From NCBI GenBank assembly GCA_000434115.1, contig FR893950.1:1-15366 (forward strand): a stretch of DNA of 15,366 bases, written 5' to 3'. Source of the stretch: Roseburia sp. CAG:309. GTDB lineage: Bacteria > Bacillota > Clostridia > Lachnospirales > Lachnospiraceae. The position numbers and the translations under genes are program-made. Under the pieces are notes generated by a model that had not been told where the DNA came from, searched no databases, and was given only the letters and a program-made list of their open reading frames with translations. Within the stretch, counting starts at the first letter, position 1. Each line of letters starts with the position of its first letter. Shown piece after piece: positions 7,004 to 14,750 of this stretch.

Positions 7004-8317
7004 TCAGACACGGTCAAGGTATTTTTCCACTTCCCAGGCAGTTACCTGTCGTGAAAATTCTTCCCATTCTTCTGTTTTTTCGTTGATAATGATCTGGGAA
7101 AGTGTCTTTCCGATTACCTGCTGCAAAAATTCATCTTCTTCAAAGGCGCGTATTGCCTCTCTCAGATTTCGCGGCAAAATGTCAAATTTTACCTTGTCTT
7201 CTTCGGATACATCATCCATACATACCGGCGGCTCGAGTTCCTTTCGGATTCCCTCCAATCCCGCCGCGAGACATCCTGCCAGCACCAGATACGGATTGCT
7301 TGCTCCGTCCGGGCTTCGTAAGATGACACGAGATCCGATCGTTCCGACATTGGTCAGACGGATCAGCGGTGTACGGTTTGTCCGCGACCACGTAATGTCC
7401 ACCGGTGCATTGTAACCGGGAACCAGTCTCTTGTAGGAATTGATGATCGGATTATTGATCAATGTCAATCCTTTGATGTGCTGAATGATTCCTGCCATAA
7501 AATGGTAAGCCTCTTTACTCAGTCCATCTTCTGCCGAAGTATCGGTAAATATATTTTTTCCATCTTTACATAAAAACATATTCAAACTCATCGCCGATCC
7601 CTTTAAGCCGTATTTTGGTTTCGGCATAAAGGTCGCATGCAGTCCATGGCGTTTTGCCACTGTGCGGACCGTAAGTTTAAATGTCATAATGTTATCTGCC
7701 GTACGAAGTCCCTCATCAAACATAAAATCGATATGATGCTGTGCCACTTCATTGGAGTGGTAGGAACTTTCCATGACAAATCCCATTTCCTCTAAAGAAA
7801 GGACCATGTCACGTCTTGCATTTTCCCCGGAATCCAGCGGCCCAATGTCAAAAAATCCACCTTTTTCATTGGAATTTGTCGTCGGCTGCCCATCTTCATC
7901 CGTATCAAATAAAAAGAATTCGTTTTCCGGTCCTACGTTAAAAGTATATCCCTCTTTTTCTGCTTGTTCAAGTACATTTTTTAAAATCCGTCTCGGATCT
8001 GCCTCATATGGCGTTCCATCCGGGTTCAGCACGTCACAGATAAATCGTGCCACACGGCCTCTTTGCGGACGCCACGGGAAAATGGTAAATGTGTCAAGAT
8101 CCGGTGCCAGGATAAACTCTGACAAATCTTTAGTATCATATCCCTGAATGGCAGCTCCATCAAATACGACGCGGTTTTCCAAGATCCGATCCAGATGATT
8201 CGCCGTCATCGCGATATTTTTCAATGCTCCAAAACTGTCTACAAATTGAAGTCTGATAAATTCTACATCTTCCTCTTCTACTAAACGGTAGATATCCTGC
8301 TTTGTATAATTTGCCAT
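7004..8317 (-). CDS. glnA: Glutamine synthetase family (GSI-alpha-like) protein, probably catalytically inactive
   Basis: 437 residues, about the length of Bacillus GlnA (444) and alignable end to end. Family landmarks include VDSFGALKN, GPENEFFLF, HGLHATFMPKPKYG, NSYKRLVPGY and NPYLVLAGCLAAGLEGI. There is no adenylylation-type extension. Against B. subtilis GlnA, recalled from memory, only Glu131 and Glu133 of six metal ligands are kept. The positions of Glu189, Glu196, His245 and Glu333 are Ser188, His195, Ser244 and Ile332. The flap Glu304 is Asn303 and the feedback Arg62 is Thr62. I checked the codons for residues 188-195, 244, 303 and 332 in the DNA. The enzyme reaction (glutamate + NH3 + ATP to glutamine) is therefore doubtful, and a sensor or scaffold role is plausible. 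The ATG at 8317 is chosen because GAGG lies six bases before it; an in-frame ATG at 8329 overlaps that site. It sits between gltD and the ANTAR gene. Automated annotation would call it glnA. Confidence 0.9.
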   Translation of the reverse strand: MANYTKQDIYRLVEEEDVEFIRLQFVDSFGALKNIAMTANHLDRILENRVVFDGAAIQGYDTKDLSEFILAPDLDTFTIFPWRPQRGRVARFICDVLNPDGTPYEADPRRILKNVLEQAEKEGYTFNVGPENEFFLFDTDEDGQPTTNSNEKGGFFDIGPLDSGENARRDMVLSLEEMGFVMESSYHSNEVAQHHIDFMFDEGLRTADNIMTFKLTVRTVAKRHGLHATFMPKPKYGLKGSAMSLNMFLCKDGKNIFTDTSAEDGLSKEAYHFMAGIIQHIKGLTLINNPIINSYKRLVPGYNAPVDITWSRTNRTPLIRLTNVGTIGSRVILRSPDGASNPYLVLAGCLAAGLEGIRKELEPPVCMDDVSEEDKVKFDILPRNLREAIRAFEEDEFLQQVIGKTLSQIIINEKTEEWEEFSRQVTAWEVEKYLDRV

Positions 8318-8362
8318 AGTAATCCTCATTTCTGCATATTATTTTGCGCTTTTTTCGCACGA

Positions 8363-8400
8363 TAGGGACTGACATCTCTTGTACTCGGTGCCAGCCCCTA
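8363..8400 (-). promoter_or_regulatory. Hairpin in the gltD-glnA intergenic leader
   Basis: In the 104-base gap upstream of the GS-like gene, bases 8389-8400 and 8363-8374 pair over 12 positions in the minus-strand RNA (ten Watson-Crick, two G-U) around a 14-base loop. A smaller stem, 8345-8348 with 8356-8359, follows. No U-run comes after, so this is not a simple terminator, and no convincing promoter is visible in the gap. It could be an RNA processing or stability element that sets separate expression of the GS-like gene, or part of a protein-binding two-hairpin site. The loops are not the hexaloops expected of a classical ANTAR target. Confidence 0.5.
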
Positions 8401-8421
8401 ATCTCCTATTTGCCTTCTCTA

Positions 8422-9903
8422 TTATCCGAGGTTTGAATACCCCATCAAATCCTGATCCACTGCTTTGGCAACTTCGCGTCCTTCGCGGATTGCCCATACG
8501 ACAAGAGACTGTCCACGGTGCATATCTCCTGCTACAAACACACGGTCAGCGCTTGTTTTATACTGTCCCGGCTTCGTCGCTACATTGGTACGCTCCGTCA
8601 GTTTCAGTTCAAAATCTTTGGCGATATAATCCTGTGTTCCAAGGAATCCTGCCGCGATAAATACCAGATCCACATCCAGTACATATTCGCTTCCGGCAAT
8701 CTCACTCATCTTCATGCGGCCTGTCTTCTCGTCCTTTTCCCAGGCAAGTTTTACACATTTTACCTGTTTGAGAACACCCTTGTCATCTTTGATAAACTCT
8801 TTGACCGTTGTCTCATAGATTCGAGGATCTTTTCCAAACACAGCGATTGCTTCCTGCTGGCCGTAATCGGTCTTTAAGACTTTCGGCCACTCCGGCCACG
8901 GATTGCTCTCCGTACGTTCTTTCGGCGGCTGTGGCATCATCTCTAACTGGACAACGCTCTTTGCACCTTGACGGATGGAAGATCCGACACAATCGTTTCC
9001 GGTATCTCCTCCACCGATAACCAGTACATTTTTCCCTTTGGCATCTACAAAATCCGTAAATTCCGGATTTAATACGTGTTTGGTAACACGAGTAAGATAA
9101 TCTACTGCAAAATAAATTCCTTTGGCTTCTCTGCCGGGTGCTTTGATATCACGAGGATTGGATGCACCACATGTCAAGATCACGCGGTCAAATTCCTCCA
9201 ACAGCTGTTTGGCTTTGACATCCACACCGACATTCACACCGGTCTTAAATACGACGCCTTCTTCGGTCAGCACGTTTACTTTTCTTTCAATTACAGTTTT
9301 TTCCAATTTCATATTCGGAATACCATACATCAAAAGTCCGCCCGGCCGATCGGAGCGTTCAAACACGGTAACACTGTGTCCACGTTTATTGAGCTGGTCA
9401 GCCGCTGCCAGTCCCGAAGGACCGGAGCCAATGATGGCTACTTTTTTGCCTGTCCGCACTTTCGGAGGTTTTGCCTCCATCAAGCCGTTGGCATAACCAT
9501 ATTCAATGATCGCATTTTCATTTTCCTTAATCGTGACCGGGCTGTCATTTAAACCACAGGTACATGCGGCTTCACAAGGTGCCGGGCACACACGGGAAGT
9601 AAATTCAGGAAAATTGTTTGTTTTCAGAAGTCTTCCCAATGCTTCTTCGTAATTATCCAGATACAAAAGATCATTCCATTCCGGACACATATTGTTCAAC
9701 GGACATCCCGAAGCCATTCCTCCGATCATCATGCCGGACTGGCAAAACGGGACACCACAATCCATACATCTGGCTGCCTGTGCCTTTCTCTCCTCATGAG
9801 ACATCGGAACGTGAAATTCATTGAAGTTCTTTATTCTCTCAAGTGGTGTGATCTCTTTGTTTCCTTTACGTTCATATTCTAAAAATCCGGTTGGTTTACC
9901 CAT
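8422..9903 (-). CDS. gltD: Glutamate synthase small (beta) subunit, NAD(P)H-oxidising
   Basis: 493-residue subunit that takes electrons from NAD(P)H through FAD and Fe-S clusters and delivers them to GltB for reductive glutamate formation. The N-terminal cysteines (Cys46, 49, 54, 67, 73, then Cys106, 110, 114, 116 in CPAPCEAACTCG) fit the two 4Fe-4S clusters of the family. The FAD-binding GSGPSG motif is at 159-164 and the nucleotide-binding GGGDTG motif at 297-302. The C-terminus has the GD-M-RGQSLVVWAI signature that closes the FAD site. Length is as expected (about 470-495). It starts at ATG 9903 with AAAGGG about ten bases upstream. It lies 53 bases downstream of gltB, as usual for the gltBD pair, and precedes the GS-like gene. 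No lesion is seen. Confidence 0.97.
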   Translation of the reverse strand: MGKPTGFLEYERKGNKEITPLERIKNFNEFHVPMSHEERKAQAARCMDCGVPFCQSGMMIGGMASGCPLNNMCPEWNDLLYLDNYEEALGRLLKTNNFPEFTSRVCPAPCEAACTCGLNDSPVTIKENENAIIEYGYANGLMEAKPPKVRTGKKVAIIGSGPSGLAAADQLNKRGHSVTVFERSDRPGGLLMYGIPNMKLEKTVIERKVNVLTEEGVVFKTGVNVGVDVKAKQLLEEFDRVILTCGASNPRDIKAPGREAKGIYFAVDYLTRVTKHVLNPEFTDFVDAKGKNVLVIGGGDTGNDCVGSSIRQGAKSVVQLEMMPQPPKERTESNPWPEWPKVLKTDYGQQEAIAVFGKDPRIYETTVKEFIKDDKGVLKQVKCVKLAWEKDEKTGRMKMSEIAGSEYVLDVDLVFIAAGFLGTQDYIAKDFELKLTERTNVATKPGQYKTSADRVFVAGDMHRGQSLVVWAIREGREVAKAVDQDLMGYSNLG

Positions 9904-9921
9904 TTCATCTCAACCCTTTCT

Positions 9922-9950
9922 ATTATAAATTATTTGAAGTGATATTGCAA
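9922..9950 (-). promoter_or_regulatory. Possible internal promoter before gltD
   Basis: In the gltB-gltD gap the minus strand reads TTGCAA (9950-9945), 17 bases, then TATAAT (9927-9922). The hexamers and spacing are good. However, transcription would begin near 9915, inside or after the AAAGGG ribosome site (9919-9914) and only about 12 bases before the ATG. The resulting mRNA would translate poorly at gltD but could feed the downstream genes. It may be coincidence in AT-rich DNA. Confidence 0.35.
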
Positions 9951-9956
9951 CTATTT

Positions 9957-12900
9957 TTACGCATTTTGCTTCTGTGTCGCATAAAACGCTTCGATCAATG
10001 CCTGCTCATTGCTGAGACCTTTTTCTTCCATGATCGCAATCTGCTGCATCATGTTTTTGTAATCATGTGGAATGATCTTTTTGAACTTCGGAAGGTAATC
10101 TTTGAAGTTCTCCAAAATCTCTTTTCCTTTTTCTGAGCCGGTTGCTTTCACATGGGCTTCAATCATATCTTTCAGCTGCATAACGTCGTATTTGTTGGAA
10201 ACTGCTTCGGAGGAAACCAGTGTCTTGTTCAGTTTCAGATACAGGTCACTGTTTTCATCCAAAACATAAGCGATTCCACCACTCATACCAGCGGCAAAGT
10301 TTTTACCGGTCGGTCCGAGGATAACCACACATCCACCCGTCATATATTCACATCCGTGGTCACCCACTCCTTCGACAACAGCGTGTACACCGGAGTTTCT
10401 TACACAGAAACGCTCGCCCGCCACACCGTTGATATAAGCGGTACCACTTGTCGCACCATACAATGCCACGTTTCCGATGACAATGTTGTCTTCCGCTTTA
10501 TACTGGACATGAGAAGGTGGGAATACGATCAATTTACCACCGGACAAGCCTTTTCCGAAGTAATCGTTGCTGTCTCCTTCGAGCTGCAATGTCAGTCCTT
10601 TTGGAATAAATGCTCCAAAGCTCTGTCCGCCGCTTCCCTGACACTCGATCACAAACGTATCTTCTTCGACATTGTCGCCGAGCTGCTTTGTAATTTCGGA
10701 TCCAAGGATCGTTCCCAGCGAACGGTCGGTATTGGTAACTTTTGCCTGAATGGTCTTTGGTTCGCCGCTCTTTAAGTTTTCGGCAAATTTCTTTAAGAAA
10801 ACTTTCTCGTCAATCGTTTTATTTAATTTGAAATCATAAATGTCTTTGCGGTTAAATTTGTTTTTCTTTTCTTTCACAAATGGGTTGTTGATGATTGCGG
10901 ACAGATCCAGTTTGCCGGCACGTTCCATATCAAGGTCATCTCTTACCTTCAAAAGATCGGTACGTCCTACCAGTTCATCCAGCGTCTGTACTCCGAATTT
11001 TGCCATCAACTCTCGAACTTCTTCCGCGATAAACTTCATGAAGTTCTCTACGTACTCCGGTTTTCCACGGAAACGCTTCCGAAGTTCCGGATTCTGTGTT
11101 GCCACACCAACCGGACAGGTATCAAGGTTACATACACGCATCATAACGCATCCCATCGTGACAAGTGGTGCTGTCGCAAAACCAAATTCTTCGGCACCAA
11201 GAAGGGCTGCTACCATGACATCGCGGCCGGTCATCAATTTACCGTCTGTCTCGATCACTACTTTCGAACGAAGTCCGTTCATCAAAAGGGTCTGATGTGT
11301 CTCTGCCAGACCAAGTTCCCAAGGAAGTCCGGCATTATGAATGGAACTTCCCGGAGCTGCTCCGGTACCACCATCGTATCCGGAGATCAGCACAACTTCG
11401 GCTCCCGCCTTCGCTACACCGGCAGCGACGGTACCTACACCTGCCTCCGATACCAGTTTCACGGAAATTCTTGCATCCTGATTTGAATTCTTCAAATCAT
11501 AGATCAACTGCGCCAAGTCCTCGATCGAATAAATATCATGATGAGGTGGCGGTGAGATCAGGGATACACCCGGTGTCGAATGTCTCGTCTTGGCGATCCA
11601 TGGATATACTTTCTTACCCGGAAGATGTCCGCCTTCACCCGGTTTTGCTCCCTGTGCCATCTTAATCTGAATCTCTTTGGCACTTACGAGATATCTGGAA
11701 GTTACACCAAAACGTCCGGAAGCCACCTGTTTGATCGCAGAGCAGCGGTTTACGCCATCTTTTCCGATGGTTAGTCGTTCCAAACTTTCTCCGCCCTCTC
11801 CACTATTGGATTTTCCATGGAGATGGTTCATCGCGATTGCCAGTGTCTCATGGGCTTCCTGTGAAATAGAACCGTAGGACATCGCACCGGTTTTAAATCG
11901 TTTCACGATCTCATCCACACTTTCTACTTTGGAAAGTGGAATTCCCTTTTTCGGGAAGTTAAAGGTGAGAAGACTTCGAAGGTTCATATACAGATCCTCT
12001 CTGTCAATCTCATCGGAATACTCTTTAAACATCTGATAGTTACCGGTTCTTGTTGCTTCCTGTAACAAATGAATGGTTTTCGGATTATACAGATGTTCTT
12101 CTTTTCCACTGCGGCTCTTGTGGTTTCCAATACTATCAAGTGTGATATCCGTACCAAGTTCCAATGGATCAAATGCTTTATCATGAAGCATTTCTACCTG
12201 ATTCTGAATATCCTCGATACCAAGTCCACCGATTCTTGAAACCGTTCCGGTAAAATATTTATCAATAAAATCTTTTGACAATCCGATAGCTTCGAAAATT
12301 TTTGCTCCCTGATACGACTGGATCGTGGAAATACCCATCTTGGAAGCAATCTTTACGATACCATGCAGGATTGCTGAGTTATAATCGTCTACGGCTGCAT
12401 AATAATCTTTGTCAAGCATACCATTGTCGATGAGCGTTTTGATCGTATCCAGTGCGAGATATGGATTGACGGCTGTCGCACCAAATCCGAGAAGCGTTGC
12501 AAAATGATGAACTTCTCTTGGTTCTGCACTCTCTAAGATCATGGAAAGAGAGGTTCTCTTTTTCGTTGTAACAAGGTGCTGCTGCATCGCAGATACCGCA
12601 AGCAGTGCCGGGATCGCTACGTGGTTTTCATCCACACCGCGGTCGGACAGGATCAGCACATTGGCTCCCTCTTTGTAAGCACGGTCGGCTTCCAAATACA
12701 AGTGGTCGATTGCTTTTTTCAAAGATGTGTTTTTATAATACGTAATCGGAATGACAGCGACTTTGAAACCTTCCACTTTCATGGATTTAATCTTCAAAAG
12801 GTCGGTATTTGTCAAAATCGGATTCTCAATCTTTAATGCGTGACAGTTTTCTGCTTTTTCTTCGAGCAGGTTACCGGCGTCTCCGATATATACCGTTGTC

Positions 12901-14519
12901 GAAGTAACGACTTCCTCACGGATTGCATCGATTGGCGGGTTGGTTACCTGTGCAAACAGCTGTTTAAAGTAGTTATACAATGGCTGTGGCTGTTTGCTGA
13001 GTGCAGCAAGCGGCGTATCATGTCCCATCGCGGAGATTGGCTCTGTTCCATTTTTTGCCATTGGAAGGATTTCATTTTTCACTTCTTCATACGTATAACC
13101 AAATGCCTTGCGCAGGCGGAGACTTTCTTCATGGTTATAAGAATCTACTCGTTTATTTGGAATCGTAAGATCTTTCAAACGAACCAGATTTGTGTCTAAC
13201 CATTCTCCATATGGCTGGCTGGATGCGTATTTTTCTTTTAATTCATCGTCATCGATCAATTTTCCTTTGACCGTATCGACAAGAAGCATTTTTCCCGGGC
13301 GAAGACGGTCTTTTTTGATAACATGCTCTTCGCTGATTGGCATTACTCCGACTTCGGAAGAAAGAATCAGCTGATCGTCGTCTGTAATATAATATCTTGA
13401 TGGACGAAGACCATTTCGGTCAAGCACGGCACCCATAATGTCTCCGTCGGAGAAAAGGATCGAAGCCGGTCCGTCCCATGGCTCCATCATGGTTGCATAA
13501 TATTGATAAAAGTCTTTTTTCTTTTCACTGATATAACGGTTATTTGCCCATGGTTCCGGAATGGTTATCATGACAGCAAGCGGAAGTTCCATCCCACTCA
13601 TTACCAAAAATTCCAGCGTATTGTCTAACATTGCGGAGTCCGATCCCTCGGTATTCACAACCGGAAGGACTTTGTGAAGTTCTCCTCTCAAATGATCGGA
13701 TTCCATCGTCTCTTCACGGGCGAGCATCTTATCGGCGTTACCACGGATCGTATTGATTTCTCCGTTGTGTACGATAAAACGGTTTGGATGGGCACGCTGC
13801 CAGCTTGGCTGTGTGTTCGTACTAAATCTGGAATGTACCATAGCAATTGCCGATTCATAGTCTACATCCTGCAGATCATCAAAGAACAATCGGAGCTGGG
13901 ATACCAGAAACATTCCTTTGTATACGATCGTGCGGCTCGAAAGGGATACTACATACGTATTTTCATTGGACTGTTCAAATACTCTTCGTGCAATATATAA
14001 TTTACGGTCAAATTCCAGTCCTTTTTCCACCTGCTCCGGTTTCTTAATGAAACACTGCATGATGTAAGGCATACATTCTACCGCTGTTTTTCCTAAAATC
14101 GAAGGAGCGATCGGTACTTTTCTCCATCCTAGAAATTCAAGTCCCTCTTTATCTACAATTGTCTCAAACATTTTCTTTGCCTGATTTCTGCGGAGCTCAT
14201 CCTGTGGGAAGAAGAACATTCCTACCGCATACTCTCTTTCTTCGCCAATCTCTATTCCCATCCGGGTGGCAATCTTTTTGAAGAATTTATGTGAGATCTG
14301 AAGCATGATTCCTACTCCGTCTCCTGTCTTTCCTTCGCCATCTTTTCCTGCTCGATGCTCAAGATGTGCTACAATTTCCAACGCATTCTTAACGGTATCG
14401 TGTGTTTTCTTTCCCTTTATATTTACAATCGCTCCGATACCGCAATTGTCATGTTCAAATCTCGGGTGATACATACCGAGCGCTTTTCGTTTTGACTCTT
14501 CTACATATTGACCACTCAT
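9957..14519 (-). CDS. gltB: Glutamate synthase large (alpha) subunit
   Basis: 1520-residue alpha subunit that hydrolyses glutamine, channels ammonia and forms glutamate from 2-oxoglutarate using FMN and a 3Fe-4S cluster. The N-terminal class II (Ntn) amidotransferase domain has its nucleophile at Cys26 (HDNCGIGAI), implying removal of a 25-residue propeptide. A central domain links to the FMN-binding synthase domain (GEGGESLERL, QGAKPGEGGHLPG, SGYDGGTGAAPGSS). The 3Fe-4S cysteines are Cys1124, Cys1130 and Cys1135 (CVMMRVCNLDTCPVG), in the standard C-x5-C-x4-C spacing. The C-terminal beta-helix GXGXG domain includes GATSGTAYING. Length is typical (about 1500). The ATG at 14519 has GGAGG six bases upstream. 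It is the first gene after a promoter and an attenuator-like leader. In Bacillus/Clostridium naming this is gltA. All visible catalytic elements are intact. Confidence 0.98.
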   Translation of the reverse strand: MSGQYVEESKRKALGMYHPRFEHDNCGIGAIVNIKGKKTHDTVKNALEIVAHLEHRAGKDGEGKTGDGVGIMLQISHKFFKKIATRMGIEIGEEREYAVGMFFFPQDELRRNQAKKMFETIVDKEGLEFLGWRKVPIAPSILGKTAVECMPYIMQCFIKKPEQVEKGLEFDRKLYIARRVFEQSNENTYVVSLSSRTIVYKGMFLVSQLRLFFDDLQDVDYESAIAMVHSRFSTNTQPSWQRAHPNRFIVHNGEINTIRGNADKMLAREETMESDHLRGELHKVLPVVNTEGSDSAMLDNTLEFLVMSGMELPLAVMITIPEPWANNRYISEKKKDFYQYYATMMEPWDGPASILFSDGDIMGAVLDRNGLRPSRYYITDDDQLILSSEVGVMPISEEHVIKKDRLRPGKMLLVDTVKGKLIDDDELKEKYASSQPYGEWLDTNLVRLKDLTIPNKRVDSYNHEESLRLRKAFGYTYEEVKNEILPMAKNGTEPISAMGHDTPLAALSKQPQPLYNYFKQLFAQVTNPPIDAIREEVVTSTTVYIGDAGNLLEEKAENCHALKIENPILTNTDLLKIKSMKVEGFKVAVIPITYYKNTSLKKAIDHLYLEADRAYKEGANVLILSDRGVDENHVAIPALLAVSAMQQHLVTTKKRTSLSMILESAEPREVHHFATLLGFGATAVNPYLALDTIKTLIDNGMLDKDYYAAVDDYNSAILHGIVKIASKMGISTIQSYQGAKIFEAIGLSKDFIDKYFTGTVSRIGGLGIEDIQNQVEMLHDKAFDPLELGTDITLDSIGNHKSRSGKEEHLYNPKTIHLLQEATRTGNYQMFKEYSDEIDREDLYMNLRSLLTFNFPKKGIPLSKVESVDEIVKRFKTGAMSYGSISQEAHETLAIAMNHLHGKSNSGEGGESLERLTIGKDGVNRCSAIKQVASGRFGVTSRYLVSAKEIQIKMAQGAKPGEGGHLPGKKVYPWIAKTRHSTPGVSLISPPPHHDIYSIEDLAQLIYDLKNSNQDARISVKLVSEAGVGTVAAGVAKAGAEVVLISGYDGGTGAAPGSSIHNAGLPWELGLAETHQTLLMNGLRSKVVIETDGKLMTGRDVMVAALLGAEEFGFATAPLVTMGCVMMRVCNLDTCPVGVATQNPELRKRFRGKPEYVENFMKFIAEEVRELMAKFGVQTLDELVGRTDLLKVRDDLDMERAGKLDLSAIINNPFVKEKKNKFNRKDIYDFKLNKTIDEKVFLKKFAENLKSGEPKTIQAKVTNTDRSLGTILGSEITKQLGDNVEEDTFVIECQGSGGQSFGAFIPKGLTLQLEGDSNDYFGKGLSGGKLIVFPPSHVQYKAEDNIVIGNVALYGATSGTAYINGVAGERFCVRNSGVHAVVEGVGDHGCEYMTGGCVVILGPTGKNFAAGMSGGIAYVLDENSDLYLKLNKTLVSSEAVSNKYDVMQLKDMIEAHVKATGSEKGKEILENFKDYLPKFKKIIPHDYKNMMQQIAIMEEKGLSNEQALIEAFYATQKQNA

Positions 14520-14547
14520 AGTAATCCTCCATTCTTGACGTTAGTTT

Positions 14548-14587
14548 GCCGCTCTAAAGCAGAAAACGAGTTCTGCTCTGAGGCGGC
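14548..14587 (-). promoter_or_regulatory. Second leader hairpin before gltB
   Basis: In the gltB leader RNA, 14587-14571 pairs with 14564-14548 over 17 positions (two C-A mismatches, two G-U pairs) and closes a six-base loop, CUCGUU (14570-14565). It ends 17 bases before the GGAGG site. A hexaloop with G at position 4 is reminiscent of ANTAR-bound hairpins, but the conserved A at loop position 1 is C here. No U-run follows, so it is not a terminator. A protein or ribosome-access role is possible but unproven. Confidence 0.55.
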
Positions 14588-14595
14588 TTGTTTGT

Positions 14596-14653
14596 AAAAA
14601 AAGAAGACGTCAAAGAAGATGTGCAATTTAGGGCACATCTCCCTTTGACGTCT
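14596..14653 (-). terminator. Promoter-proximal intrinsic terminator / attenuator in the gltB leader
   Basis: On the minus strand, 14653-14643 pairs perfectly with 14615-14605 (11 bp), and an inner 8-bp stem (14640-14633 with 14624-14617) closes an 8-base loop. The stem is followed at once by UC and seven U (14604-14596), a textbook intrinsic terminator. It begins about five bases after the predicted start site at 14659. Unless bypassed, most transcripts from the gltB promoter would stop at roughly 60 bases, so expression of the operon should depend on antitermination or readthrough. Confidence 0.85.
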
Positions 14654-14665
14654 TTGTCTAAAGAC

Positions 14666-14694
14666 ATTATATAATATTTATTCTCAATAATCAA
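14666..14694 (-). promoter_or_regulatory. Sigma-A type promoter for the gltB operon
   Basis: The minus strand reads TTGATT (14694-14689), a 17-base AT-rich spacer and a perfect TATAAT (14671-14666). Predicted initiation is at about 14659, giving a leader of about 140 bases that carries the terminator and a second hairpin before gltB. It lies between the argD stop and gltB, so it separates the nitrogen operon from the arginine gene. Confidence 0.8.
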
Positions 14695-14718
14695 GCACTT
14701 TTTTGTTTTTTTAATAAA

Positions 14719-14748
14719 AAACTTTAAAAACTTTAAAAAATAAAGTTT
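14719..14748 (-). terminator. Weak AT-only hairpin with T-run after argD
   Basis: Immediately after the argD stop, 14748-14741 (AAACTTTA) pairs with 14735-14728, or in part with a second AAAGTTTT copy just downstream, followed by a T-rich tract. The stem is nearly all A-T, so termination would be inefficient. Some readthrough of argD transcripts into the gltB leader is possible. Confidence 0.4.
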
Positions 14749-14750
14749 GA

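Noticed and set aside
8160..8375. 71-codon minus-strand frame overlapping the start of the GS-like gene
   Set aside because: It is out of frame with the conserved GS N-terminus, runs through the leader hairpin and has no ribosome site.
10152..10775. 207-codon plus-strand frame opposite gltB
   Set aside because: It is antisense to the conserved GltB C-terminal domain, with no start context or recognisable motifs.
14581..14720. T-box or known glutamine riboswitch upstream of gltB
   Set aside because: The leader is only about 140 bases and shows no T-box consensus or known riboswitch core that I can identify.
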